Positions 8,266 through 16,797 are shown, counted from the first letter of the stretch. The stretch is DNA of 51,011 bases from Lachnospiraceae bacterium (GCA_028724245.1 JAQYDI010000162.1:1-51011); one strand, 5' to 3'. Notes: generated by a model not told the origin, from the letters alone. Translations and numbers: made by a program.

Positions 8266-9426
8266 CTACTCCCAGCTGTCATCCCAGTCATCCCGGTCAT
8301 CCTGAGGCTTCCGCAGGCCTGCCAGCTGGCTTACCGGCACCTGCATCAGGTCCATGATCCGGTTCAGCTGCACAAAAGGAATATATCCGTTTTCAAAATT
8401 GCTCAGAAGATGTTCCACATATGTATGGGGCAGCTGTACTCTGTTCCACGGCCTGTGCAGATATTCCAGAGAAAAACCAAGCATGCCTGCAAGCCGCTCT
8501 TCGGTGTAATACCGTCTGCCTTTGTGGATCTTTTTCACCTGTTCATCGGATATGAAGCGTTCCTTCAAAAGCGCTTTTTCCGCCGTTTCGTAAGATACCT
8601 GAAAATAATTCTGGATCTGAACAACATGAACAGCACGCAATCCCGAAGGCGGAATCTGCAGTTCATAGCGAATATAGTAATCCAACGCATACCCCGGAAC
8701 CAGCAGTTCCATGGCAAAATCCGCGGCATCCTTTTCTTTAGCAGCCATTTCCCCGGCATTATCCCGCGTTAGAACGTAGAGAAGCTGCCGACATCTGGCT
8801 GTTTTTGTAAAAAATACTCCCGCAAGAAAGGCAGCTGTCCGCATTTCTTCTTCAAACGGGCTGGAAGAACCGGTAATCAACGTATAGCTCTGTCCGTTAT
8901 ATACCAGAATACCAAGAAGCTCTCCGTCAAAAGGATAACGCATGATTTCCAGACCGGAACGTTCCAGAATGGACAGCAGATTTTCTTTATAGCTGCTGAC
9001 AGCAGCAGGACGCTGAACCGGTCTCAGCATCCCGTACAACTCCGAACGATCCATCCCGGAAAATGCCCCTTCAGCAGTTTCCCTGCCCTTTTCTCCTGAT
9101 TTGCCGGCATAAATGGTTTCCTGCTCTTCCAGCAGATCCAGCAGAGAGAGAAACAGCTCCATACCTTCAACCCTGAGAAGCTCCGGCTTCTGATGCAGAA
9201 TCACGCTCCTGATCCGTTCCTTTTGATCTTCAGCAGTCAGTTCGGAAGTGGAAATTCCGAAAATGTCCGCCAGCATACGAATGTCCTGATACGGAATATC
9301 CGCCTGTCCATTCTCCATACGGGCATAACGCTGCCGCGTTGTATGCAGAATCTTTGCAACCATATCCTGTGTCATTCCCTGCGCAGTCCGCAGCTTTTTT
9401 AACTTTTTTCCTAAACCCTCGTCCAT
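8266..9426 (-). CDS. XRE-family regulator with a degenerate ImmA/IrrE-like domain
   Basis: 386-aa protein starting MDEGLGKKLKKLR with a helix-turn-helix (residues about 5-60: GMTQDMVAKILHTTRQRYARMENG). The middle carries EKDAADFAMELLVPGYALDYYI, which matches the helix after the active site in ImmA/IrrE metallopeptidases, but no HExxH motif is present upstream, so the peptidase is probably dead. The C-terminus is acidic (DDRDDWDDSWE). The start at 9426 follows a GGGGGAT site; the frame extends to 9633 without support. It is convergent with the ABC permease and divergent from the DtxR-like gene. The target is unknown. Confidence 0.8.
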   Translation of the reverse strand: MDEGLGKKLKKLRTAQGMTQDMVAKILHTTRQRYARMENGQADIPYQDIRMLADIFGISTSELTAEDQKERIRSVILHQKPELLRVEGMELFLSLLDLLEEQETIYAGKSGEKGRETAEGAFSGMDRSELYGMLRPVQRPAAVSSYKENLLSILERSGLEIMRYPFDGELLGILVYNGQSYTLITGSSSPFEEEMRTAAFLAGVFFTKTARCRQLLYVLTRDNAGEMAAKEKDAADFAMELLVPGYALDYYIRYELQIPPSGLRAVHVVQIQNYFQVSYETAEKALLKERFISDEQVKKIHKGRRYYTEERLAGMLGFSLEYLHRPWNRVQLPHTYVEHLLSNFENGYIPFVQLNRIMDLMQVPVSQLAGLRKPQDDRDDWDDSWE

Positions 9427-9683
9427 ACGGATCCCCCTGTTTTCCCGGTAAATCAACCGGCTGACTTTCTTCTGAACAGTAACGTTTTCTGTATTATAAC
9501 CGTAATATCCTATTTGCGCAAGAATTGCACAGGATTCTGTTTCATATTGAAAAATTTTTTTTCTTATGTTATCCTTTATACAGATAATAAGAGTACAAAA
9601 AGCTGCTGGACGGATCTTTTCCCGGAACAGCAATGCAAAGATGGAATATTGCAGCAGACTGCAATCAGAAAGGAGGTTGGCAC

Positions 9684-9746
9684 ATTTTTCATACTACGGT
9701 CATTCATGATACCGTCAGATTTATGAAAATCTGTGCCGGATTTTAA
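9684..9746 (+). other. possible translated micro-ORF coupled to the DtxR-like gene
   Basis: A strong AAAGGAGG site (9669-9676) stands 70 nt upstream of the DtxR-like start, too far to serve it. Seven nt after it a frame opens with ATT and runs 20 codons (or 7 from an internal ATG at 9723) to a TAA that overlaps the regulator ATG (TAATG). This suggests a leader peptide whose translation is coupled to the regulator, possibly from a rare non-ATG start. Tentative. Confidence 0.3.
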
Positions 9747-10183
9747 TGAAAATTCTTGAATCTGCAGAAAATTATCTGGAAACGATTCTTATGCTTCAGG
9801 AGGCAAACGGATATGTCAGATCAATTGATGTAGCAAACAAACTGAATTTTTCCAAACCCAGCGTCAGCGTTGCCATGAAAAATCTCAGGGAGAACGGTTA
9901 CATAACAGTGGAAAATGAAGGACATCTTGTTCTGACGGATAAAGGGCGGGAAATTGCCGAAAAGATGTATGAGCGTCATAAACTTTTGTCCCGCTGGCTT
10001 ATTTTCATGGGAGTCAGTGAAGAAACAGCAATGGAAGACGCATGTCGGATGGAACATGTCATCAGCGTAGAAACATTTGATGCCATGAAGAAACATTTTG
10101 CCCTGTTTCACGGCATTCTTCCGGAGTCAGAAGAACCGGAAAGGCCGGAATCTGACAGCGGCGAATCTGATCATACCAGATAA
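9746..10183 (+). CDS. DtxR/MntR-family metal-dependent repressor
   Basis: 145-aa regulator. The N-terminal winged helix reads ESAENYLETIL, SIDVANKLNFSKPSVSVAMKNL and NGYITVENEGHLVLTDKG, the classical DtxR layout. The dimerisation/metal domain follows, with MYERHKLLSRWL and DACRMEHVIS, which supply the His, Glu, Cys and Asp ligands of the family. It has no SH3-like third domain (short form, like MntR). The C-terminal tail is acidic and Ser/Glu-rich. It lies convergent to a zinc/cadmium-type P-type ATPase gene. It has no good ribosome site of its own; its ATG overlaps the stop of a micro-ORF. Confidence 0.92.
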   Translation: MKILESAENYLETILMLQEANGYVRSIDVANKLNFSKPSVSVAMKNLRENGYITVENEGHLVLTDKGREIAEKMYERHKLLSRWLIFMGVSEETAMEDACRMEHVISVETFDAMKKHFALFHGILPESEEPERPESDSGESDHTR

Positions 10184-10238
10184 AGATTACGCAAAGCGTT
10201 TTTTTGCACAGCATAACAGGAAAGCTGTTCCTGCCATC

Positions 10239-10279
10239 TAAAAAAGCTGCATACCGATTTCTGCAGTCGGTACGCAGCT
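10239..10279 (-). terminator. terminator of the P-type ATPase gene
   Basis: Minus-strand hairpin AGCTGC-TACCGA / TCGGTA-GCAGCT (10245-10279) followed by six T. It may also serve the convergent DtxR-like gene, which has a weak ACGC-AAA-GCGT-T7 hairpin of its own at 10189-10206. Confidence 0.8.
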
Positions 10280-10317
10280 AAATCTTTCTGTTCCCCAACA
10301 TTTACCTCCGCTTCCGG

Positions 10318-12885
10318 CTATCTGCGGTACAGAATCCGCATGGAATTCAGCAGACAAAGCATGGATACTCCTGTATCTGCAAATACTGCCAGCCACATGT
10401 TGGCATAACCGAACAGTCCAAGCAGCATCACAACCGCTTTTACGCCCAGTGCAAAATATACATTCTGCCAGGAGATCCGGCTGGTTGCACGGGCAATATC
10501 AATTGCCTGAGGAATCGCATCCATGCTGGAAGTCATAAATACCACATCGGCCGCTTCAATGGCAGCATCCGCACCGCTTCCCATAGCTGCGCCCACATCG
10601 GCTCCTGCAAGAACAGGAGCATCATTGATACCATCTCCAACAAACATAACCTGTCCATGCTTTTCCCGGATTTTCTTAAGGTGCTCCAGCTTTTCCTGAG
10701 GCAGCAGTCTGGCATGAACCTCATCGATCCCTGTTTCTGCAGCAACGGCTTCTGCACTTTCCGATGCATCGCCTGTCAGCATGGCTGTCACAACGCCAAA
10801 CGTTTTTGTTCTGGCAATGGCGCTCTTTGCTTCCTTTTTAATGGTGTCCGAAATAATGATACTTCCTGCATATATTCCATTTACAGCCACCAGAACTTCT
10901 GTGCCGGCAGTTTCACAGTTATTTTCCGCCAGATCTACATGAAAAGCTTCCATCAGTTTACGGTTGCCGCAGAGGATCTCACCTGCTTCTGTCACTGCCT
11001 GAATTCCTTTTCCCGCAAATTCCTGTATCTGAAGAGGGCTTTCCATCTGCAGCGCTTTTTCACCGGCTGCCGCCACAATACTTGTTCCGATAGGATGGGT
11101 AGAGGAAAGCTCACAGGAAGCTGCAAGAGCCAGAATCCGGTCTGATTCCAATCCGCTTTCAGGAGAGGGAATTACTTTCTGTACTGCAAAATTTCCCTCT
11201 GTAATCGTACCTGTCTTATCCATAACAACGGCTCCTACTCTGGTCAGACTTTCAATGGTCACGCCGCCTTTAAACAGGATTCCTTTTTTGGAACCGGCAC
11301 CGATACCGGAAAAAAATGCCAGCGGTACCGAAAGAACCAGTGCGCAGGGGCAGCTGATCACAAGGAAAGTCAAGGCCGTTGTCACCCAGTAAACAGGTTC
11401 TTTTCCCATAATAGGAGCTGTCAGAAACAAATTGACGATATTGGGCAAAATGGCAGCTGCCAGAGCCATCAATACAACAAAGGGAGTATAAACCCGTGAA
11501 AAACGTGTGATAAATTTATCAATCTGCGGTTTATTTGCAGCTGCATTTTCCACCGAATCAAGAATCCGGGATACCATGGATTCCTCCAGAACCTTTTCCA
11601 CACGGATTTTCAGAACACCGGAAGTATTGACGCAGCCTGAAACCACCTGAGCGCCCACACCGGCTTTGACAGGTACAGGCTCACCGGTTACAGGTGAAGT
11701 GTCAATGCGGCTTTCTCCTTCCACTACTTTACCATCCAGCGGAATCCGGTCACCGGGGCGAACCAGAAGAATATCACCAACCTCAGCTTCCTCAGCTTCC
11801 ACCACGCGGATCCCATCACCCTCTACCAGATTCACCACTTCAGGTCTCATATCCACTGCATCCATAATCTGACTGCGGCTCTGGTTCGTGGCACGCTGTT
11901 CAAAATATTCCCCAATCCGGTAAAACAGCATAACACCGACTGCTTCATCAAACTGACCGGTAGCAAATGCCCCCAGTGTTGCAATGCTCATCAGGAAATT
12001 TTCATCAAATATCTGCCCTTTTTTCATGTTGCGAAAAGCCGTCAGCAGCACCCTGCCTCCCAGAATCAGATAAGATACCGCCAGCAGTATGTTCAGCGCC
12101 GCTTCAGATGCTCCGGGAACCAGTCTGTGAATGATTTCAGCTCCAAGAAACAGAAGAGCACCTGTGAAAATCTGAATCAGAGAAACCTTCATGGGATCCA
12201 TCTTTTCCTTCTTTGTATTCTCTGTTTGATTTTCCACATTTACTGATTTACCGGAAACAGAAACCAGCTTTCTGTTTCTCTCCACAACAGTTACGCCATC
12301 CTCCACGGAATCCACCGCCGCCTGAAGCAGTTCCCGGAGTCCTTCCTCACTTTCCGCAGAAATACGAAGCTGCTTATTGGCATAAGTAACCGATGCATCC
12401 TCGATCTCCTGCAGACTACGGATTTTCGCCTCGATCTTCGCTGCGCAGTTGGGACAATCCAAACCTTCCAGAATATATACCCTGTGGATCAAAGAGCCGT
12501 GATGACCATGACTGTGCTCTTCATGACCGTGGTCATGGTCCTCATGGCTGTGACCGCAGCAGCAATCCTCTTCACCGTGTTCATGGTGATGTACATGGCC
12601 ATGGTCTTCGTGACTGTGGCAGCAGCCGCTTTCCTCTTCATGGGAATGTGCATCCCGTCTGCGCCGTTCTTTTTTAATAATCTGCACATCCGGTTCCAAT
12701 TTATGAACCACTTCTTCCACTTTATCCATTAAAGCATCCGGATCTTCCGCTGTCAGCCGCATCTGACCGGTAGCAAAAGTAATGCTGACCTGCTCAACAC
12801 CATCCAAAGCACCGATTTTCTGTTCAATCTTAGCCGCACAATTCGCACAATCCAGACCTTTCAAAATGTATACATTTGTCTTCAT
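10318..12885 (-). CDS. cadA: Zn/Cd/Pb-type P1B ATPase with two HMA domains and His-rich linker
   Basis: 855-aa heavy-metal exporting ATPase. Two N-terminal heavy-metal-associated domains, GLDCANCAAKIE near residue 9 and GLDCPNCAAKIE near residue 143, flank a linker of about 45 residues very rich in His, Cys, Glu and Asp. The transport core shows TGEPVP (actuator), the transmembrane SCPCALVLS metal site, DKTGTIT (phosphorylated Asp), HPIG (nucleotide domain) and GDGINDAP (hinge). The CPC motif with this core is typical of zinc/cadmium/lead pumps. The start at 12885 follows AAGGAG. Its promoter region contains two direct TTAACATT repeats (about 12972-13003), possible regulator sites. The neighbouring DtxR-like gene and the CDF exporter support a metal-resistance/homeostasis role. 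Confidence 0.94.
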   Translation of the reverse strand: MKTNVYILKGLDCANCAAKIEQKIGALDGVEQVSITFATGQMRLTAEDPDALMDKVEEVVHKLEPDVQIIKKERRRRDAHSHEEESGCCHSHEDHGHVHHHEHGEEDCCCGHSHEDHDHGHEEHSHGHHGSLIHRVYILEGLDCPNCAAKIEAKIRSLQEIEDASVTYANKQLRISAESEEGLRELLQAAVDSVEDGVTVVERNRKLVSVSGKSVNVENQTENTKKEKMDPMKVSLIQIFTGALLFLGAEIIHRLVPGASEAALNILLAVSYLILGGRVLLTAFRNMKKGQIFDENFLMSIATLGAFATGQFDEAVGVMLFYRIGEYFEQRATNQSRSQIMDAVDMRPEVVNLVEGDGIRVVEAEEAEVGDILLVRPGDRIPLDGKVVEGESRIDTSPVTGEPVPVKAGVGAQVVSGCVNTSGVLKIRVEKVLEESMVSRILDSVENAAANKPQIDKFITRFSRVYTPFVVLMALAAAILPNIVNLFLTAPIMGKEPVYWVTTALTFLVISCPCALVLSVPLAFFSGIGAGSKKGILFKGGVTIESLTRVGAVVMDKTGTITEGNFAVQKVIPSPESGLESDRILALAASCELSSTHPIGTSIVAAAGEKALQMESPLQIQEFAGKGIQAVTEAGEILCGNRKLMEAFHVDLAENNCETAGTEVLVAVNGIYAGSIIISDTIKKEAKSAIARTKTFGVVTAMLTGDASESAEAVAAETGIDEVHARLLPQEKLEHLKKIREKHGQVMFVGDGINDAPVLAGADVGAAMGSGADAAIEAADVVFMTSSMDAIPQAIDIARATSRISWQNVYFALGVKAVVMLLGLFGYANMWLAVFADTGVSMLCLLNSMRILYRR

Positions 12886-13073
12886 ACATCTGCTCCTTTT
12901 GTACTGTATTCAATCCGCCCGCCCGTTTCAGCTTTCAAGCCAAAATCAGGAAACGGAAAAATCTATCGTCATTAACATTTACGCACTCATCTTAACATTA
13001 TACGAGACTAACTTCAATACTTTTCAGACATGCGAAACAAAAAACACTATAACAAAATGGAATAGGGAGGTTG

Positions 13074-13234
13074 CTGTTCAGACTTCGCAGCTGAAAAGGA
13101 TGGTGGTGTGAGGCAGACTGACCATATATCCTGTACGGGGCGCACTCTCGCTCGGGCGAATACGCAGCGGCCTCCTTAACAGGATATATGGTCAGTCTGC
13201 CTCAAAAAACTCCCCCCGCAGAAAGTCTGAACAG
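13074..13234. repeat. nested hairpin element A
   Basis: 161-bp element bounded by a 12-bp perfect inverted repeat (CTGTTCAGACTT / AAGTCTGAACAG). Inside is a 24-bp perfect stem, 13110-13133 against 13180-13203. The loop holds a 37-nt core (13134-13170) that begins TACGGGG, contains TCGCTCGGG and ends ACGCAGCGG. The same core occurs in element B at 23557-23594 inside a different stem. It lies between the divergent ATPase and LysR genes. No ORF is supported. It could be a mobile palindromic repeat or a structured RNA. Confidence 0.85.
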
Positions 13235-13308
13235 TATGTTTTCCCCTTGTTTTTTGTTGCTTTTTTCGATATGATGTAGATAAAGATTGTAATTTGGGAG
13301 AGATTTCT

Positions 13309-14223
13309 ATGGATTTAATTTACCATAACGGTAATTCAGATATTACTTTAAATCAGATTTATACGTTCATTGTTGTTGCGGAATACGGTAATTTTACCAA
13401 AGCTTCTGCGGAGCTGCATATTTCACAGCCTTCCATCAGCAAGATCATTTCCAAACTGGAAGAGGCTACAGGCTTAAGTTTATTCATCCGCAATCCCAGA
13501 GGGGCGATTCTTACCAACTCGGGCAGAATTCTGTATCAGGAATGGAAGAAGGCTTTGAATGTAACGCAGGCAGGTTTTGAAAAGGCCTGTTCTGTTTTGA
13601 GTCAGAATAAATATATTAAGCTGGGATTTCCCGGAAGTTTTTCTGCTTCTCCGCAGATTTTCCCGGTCATTCAGGAATTTGCCCAGACATATCCTGACAT
13701 TGAAATCAACATGGAAGAAGCTGTTTCGCTGGAATTAAGACGCGGAATTGCCGGTGAAAAATATGATGTGGTTTTTGCTCCGTCTTATGAATATGAATAT
13801 TACAATTCCAATGGATATCTTTCACGCCTGTTCTGTGCTTCACCTATTGAACTATGTATCGGAAGATCACACGCCGCGGCAGGAAATGAATTTTTCTCCA
13901 AAGATCTGATGAGAAATGAAACGCTGATTCTTCTTTCGGAAGAGATTGCTCCGGATTATAATCATTTTGTTCAGGAACTTTGCCGGAAGCATCAGATTCC
14001 CTACCGTTCTGTTGCCATTGCCGAAAACCTGCAGTCCGCTTATATTTCTCTGATTCGCGGACAGGGCTTTTTCCTGACTTCGGCTTCATGGTTCCCCGGA
14101 ATCAATACGGATGGGTTCTGCCGCTATCAGCTTTCTGCTGAAAAAGGCGGCATCCTTATGGTATGGGATAAAAACTCTGCCAATCCGGCCGTATCGGAAA
14201 TCAAAAAATGCATACATTATTAG
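13309..14223 (+). CDS. LysR-family transcriptional regulator
   Basis: 304-aa regulator. The N-terminal winged HTH (about residues 15-75) has LNQIYTFIVVAEYGNFTKASAEL and ISQPSISKIISKLEEATGLSLF; the C-terminal substrate-binding domain includes LGFPGSFSASPQIFP. I start at ATG 13309 after GGGAGAG; a TTG 15 nt upstream is in frame but is less well placed. It is divergent from the metal ATPase, with element A between them, and convergent with the CDF gene. The target and inducer cannot be read from the sequence; LysR proteins usually control a neighbouring divergent gene. Confidence 0.92.
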   Translation: MDLIYHNGNSDITLNQIYTFIVVAEYGNFTKASAELHISQPSISKIISKLEEATGLSLFIRNPRGAILTNSGRILYQEWKKALNVTQAGFEKACSVLSQNKYIKLGFPGSFSASPQIFPVIQEFAQTYPDIEINMEEAVSLELRRGIAGEKYDVVFAPSYEYEYYNSNGYLSRLFCASPIELCIGRSHAAAGNEFFSKDLMRNETLILLSEEIAPDYNHFVQELCRKHQIPYRSVAIAENLQSAYISLIRGQGFFLTSASWFPGINTDGFCRYQLSAEKGGILMVWDKNSANPAVSEIKKCIHY

Positions 14224-14267
14224 GATGACAGATTACATCTTGTTTTTCAGGCAGATAAGTATGTTAT

Positions 14268-14299
14268 GAGGCGTAATGACCCACAGGTCATTACGCCTC
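14268..14299. terminator. bidirectional hairpin between lysR and the CDF gene
   Basis: Perfect 14-bp stem GAGGCGTAATGACC / GGTCATTACGCCTC with a 4-nt loop, between convergent genes. It has no long T run on either side, so termination is inferred from position. Confidence 0.65.
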
Positions 14300-14320
14300 C
14301 TGAAACACAGACCGCAATTT

Positions 14321-15244
14321 TCATCCTTCATGATTTACCGGGTTTACATGTACCATGCAGTGTTTTACCAGCGGAAAGGTTTTCTCCATGGTATCATGTA
14401 CCCGTTCTGCAATCTGGTGCGCCTGATTCAGGGACAGTTCACCGTCACATCCGATTTCAATATCCATATAGATTTTGGAACCGAACAGCCTGGTTCTGAT
14501 TTCATCTACCTGGTCTACACCTTCCTGCTCCATGGCAGCTTCCGTCATGGCTTTCACGGTTTCCTGATCACAGGATTTATCTACCATCTTGTCAACTGCA
14601 TCTTTGAAAATGTCATAAGCTGCTTTGGCGATGAAGATACAGATAATCAGGCTGGCCACAGAATCCAGCACCGGATATCCCATCCGTGCGCCCAGAATAC
14701 CGATAAACGCACCGATGGAAGACAGGGCATCTGAACGGTGATGCCATGCATCTGCCATCAGAGCACCGGAATTGATCTTTTTTGCCGCAGCGCGGGTATA
14801 CCAGTACATCCATTCTTTTACTGCAATAGATATTACTGCCATAATCAGCGCAAATAAACCGGGCACCGTCAGATCCGCATAATTCCCGGCCAGAATATTG
14901 CCGAGTCCTTCCTTTCCGATTCCCAAACCGGTCAGAAATAAAACGACCGCCAGTATCAGGGAAGCAACACACTCCATCCGTTCGTGCCCGTACTGATGGT
15001 TCGCATCCGACTTCCGTCCGGATATTCTGACACCGATGATCACGATAATCGTACTGAACACATCGGAAGCAGAATGGATCCCATCGGAAATCATGGCACC
15101 TGAATGGGCAACAATTCCTGCCAGCAGCTTAAAAGCTGATAAAAGCAGGTTAATCAGAATACTGACTGTTGATACTCTCATGGCGATGGACTGTTCATCG
15201 ACCGCCCCACGCTTATCGGACGAATGTTTTAATATAGCTGTCAT
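14321..15244 (-). CDS. cation diffusion facilitator (CDF) metal exporter
   Basis: 307-aa metal/proton antiporter of the CDF family, with about six membrane segments and a C-terminal cytoplasmic domain (about 215-300). The metal sites are SDGIHSASD in TM2 and DAWHHRSDALSS in TM5; the HxxxD/DxxxD pattern fits iron, manganese or zinc export (MamB/FieF-like). It is the second gene after DUF134 (21-nt gap), under the repeat-containing promoter at 15684-15783. AAAGGGG is 13 nt from the ATG, rather far. Confidence 0.93.
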   Translation of the reverse strand: MTAILKHSSDKRGAVDEQSIAMRVSTVSILINLLLSAFKLLAGIVAHSGAMISDGIHSASDVFSTIIVIIGVRISGRKSDANHQYGHERMECVASLILAVVLFLTGLGIGKEGLGNILAGNYADLTVPGLFALIMAVISIAVKEWMYWYTRAAAKKINSGALMADAWHHRSDALSSIGAFIGILGARMGYPVLDSVASLIICIFIAKAAYDIFKDAVDKMVDKSCDQETVKAMTEAAMEQEGVDQVDEIRTRLFGSKIYMDIEIGCDGELSLNQAHQIAERVHDTMEKTFPLVKHCMVHVNPVNHEG

Positions 15245-15265
15245 ATTGTCTGCATATCCCCTTTA

Positions 15266-15631
15266 TTATGGTTTTTGCACAGCTTTCAGACGTCTGCAGC
15301 ACCCTCTGTGTCCTTTGACACATTCCGCATTGCGGTGACTGCAAAGAGCAATATCCCCTCCCGTAATTTTGAGTACTTTTCCATCGACCAGCATCTGAGC
15401 CAGCTTTTTGCGTGCTTCTGTATAGATTCCGGTGACTGTTGTCCTGGATATATCCATCTGTACAGCGCACTCTTCCTGTGTATATCCCTGCAGGTCGATC
15501 AGACGGATCACTTCATATTCATCAATACTCATCTCGACAGATTCCATTATATGTTTTTCTCTGCCCAGAGGTGCAAATACTCCGCAGTCGGGCATGGAAC
15601 AGACTTTTCTGCACTTTTTGGGTCTTGGCAT
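15266..15631 (-). CDS. DUF134-family HTH regulator
   Basis: 121-aa protein of the DUF134 family. It starts MPRPKKCRKVC after a perfect AAGGAGG, and has a Cys-rich front (CRKVCSMPDC), an acidic helix (MSIDEYEVIRLIDLQG) and a sigma70-region-4-like HTH (TQEECAVQMDISRTTVTGIYTEARKKLAQML). The C-terminus has a Cys/His cluster (CSHRNAECVKGHRGCC), suggesting metal or redox sensing. It is first in the operon with the CDF exporter. Four operator-like repeats sit at its promoter, one covering the -35 box, so autoregulation is likely (inference). Confidence 0.88.
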   Translation of the reverse strand: MPRPKKCRKVCSMPDCGVFAPLGREKHIMESVEMSIDEYEVIRLIDLQGYTQEECAVQMDISRTTVTGIYTEARKKLAQMLVDGKVLKITGGDIALCSHRNAECVKGHRGCCRRLKAVQKP

Positions 15632-15683
15632 AATTCCCTCCTTTATTATATGCAAAAATTGCCCGGAAGCTCTGCTTCCGTCA

Positions 15684-15713
15684 AGTATATCCGATAGCTT
15701 CCCATATAGTCAA
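15684..15713 (-). promoter_or_regulatory. promoter of the DUF134-CDF operon
   Basis: Minus-strand TTGACT (15708-15713) and TATACT (15684-15689) with an 18-nt spacer. The -35 hexamer lies inside the last of four tandem repeats. A short hairpin CGGAAGC-TCT-GCTTCCG (15664-15680) follows near the transcription start. Confidence 0.7.
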
Positions 15714-15783
15714 CACTAACATGTGAATAGTTAACGCTAACATCTTGTAGTTAAGACTAACATCTTATAGTCATAACTAACAT
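15703..15783 (-). promoter_or_regulatory. four tandem operator-like repeats
   Basis: Four direct repeats on the minus strand, each beginning ATGTTAG and containing the palindrome TAGT-N4-ACTA (TAGC in one): 15764-15783, 15744-15763, 15723-15743 and 15703-15722. The 20/20/21-nt period is close to two helical turns, so bound proteins would line up on one DNA face. The final copy overlaps the -35 box. This is the layout of a repressor or cooperative regulator array. Confidence 0.75.
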
Positions 15784-15825
15784 TCTATAACTGTGGCTGG
15801 CCCTGTCTCAAAATCACAACCTGTT

Positions 15826-15859
15826 ATATAAAAAAGAGCCTTCCGCAAGCAGAAGGCTC
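15826..15859 (-). terminator. terminator of the FNT channel gene
   Basis: Minus-strand stem GAGCCTTCTGC / GCGGAAGGCTC (15836-15859) followed by TTTTTT. Confidence 0.85.
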
Positions 15860-15981
15860 CAAATGCAACACAGGATCAGGAAATCTGTCGGGCATTACAC
15901 AGCTCCTGATCAGCAGTCAGCCATAAATGGACACATCCATTCATGCTGTGCTGTTTCATCTCTCAGCAAAACCGGACGGTC

Positions 15982-16797
15982 CTATTTGGATTTGCGTAAA
16001 TATACAAACCAGTAGCTCAGACCAACAAGAACAGCACCGCCGATGATATTACCGATTGTAACCGGCAGCAGGTTTGCAATAAACATATTGCCCCATGTCA
16101 GATTGGTAAGATCTTTGCCGGCATCAGCAGCTGCCTGAACATATACAGGATTCATCTTTGCAAACAGACCAACAGTTATGTAGTACATGTTAGCGATACT
16201 ATGTTCAAATCCGGCAACAACGAAGATCAGGATCGGAAGATATAATGCAAAGAACTTTCCGGCAATGTCCTTTGCTGCAAAGGACATCCATACAGCGATA
16301 CATACCAGGAAGTTACATCCGATACCTTTAATCAGTGCCTGCATAAAAGGCATGGAACATTTTGCTGTTGCGGTAGCCATAGCAGATACAGCCAGACCAT
16401 TGCTGAACAGACCAACCTGTCCGCCCCATACGCAGATAGCGGAAACGATCATACTGCCGACCAGATTGCCGATATAAACTACAACCCAGTTTTTCAGAAC
16501 GCCTGCAAGGCTTACTTCTTTTTCCATCAGCGGAATAATAAGCAGTGTATTACCGGTAAACAGTTCACTGCCGGCAATCAATACCATGGCAAGACCACCA
16601 GGGAATACTGCTGCGCCCACCAGCTTGCCCAGTGAAGCGTTCTCTACTGTACAGGAAGCTGTGCTGGCACCAACACCAGCCATAGCGATAAACATACCGG
16701 CCATCATGGCCAGAATAAACATCTTGGGAACCGGTGTATTAACCTTTCCCTTTCCTATGTTCACATAATTTTTTGCAACTTCTGCAGGTGAATTCAT
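15982..16797 (-). CDS. formate/nitrite/hydrosulfide channel (FNT family)
   Basis: 271-aa channel subunit of the FNT family (FocA, NirC, HSC), normally a homopentamer in the membrane passing small monovalent anions. Six hydrophobic segments are visible. Conserved motifs include GSELFTGN (broken helix), a Lys-Asn-Trp loop (LKNWVVVYIGNLVG) and the pore His in GFEHSIANMYYI. The start at 16797 follows AAAGGAG. The preceding genes encode a sulfite-reductase-type enzyme and a CoA-disulfide reductase, which makes hydrosulfide (HS-) or nitrite more likely than formate; the sequence alone cannot decide. It has its own strong promoter and a structured leader. Confidence 0.92.
   Translation of the reverse strand: MNSPAEVAKNYVNIGKGKVNTPVPKMFILAMMAGMFIAMAGVGASTASCTVENASLGKLVGAAVFPGGLAMVLIAGSELFTGNTLLIIPLMEKEVSLAGVLKNWVVVYIGNLVGSMIVSAICVWGGQVGLFSNGLAVSAMATATAKCSMPFMQALIKGIGCNFLVCIAVWMSFAAKDIAGKFFALYLPILIFVVAGFEHSIANMYYITVGLFAKMNPVYVQAAADAGKDLTNLTWGNMFIANLLPVTIGNIIGGAVLVGLSYWFVYLRKSK

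Noticed and set aside
13110..13203. Element A as a simple Rho-independent terminator
   Set aside because: Stem of 24 bp with a 46-nt loop and no T run; it lies upstream of lysR, not at a gene end, and its core is shared with element B.
15703..15783. Repeats upstream of DUF134 as a CRISPR array or plasmid iterons
   Set aside because: Units are directly adjacent with no spacers, there are only four, no cas or rep gene is near, and one copy overlaps a -35 box.
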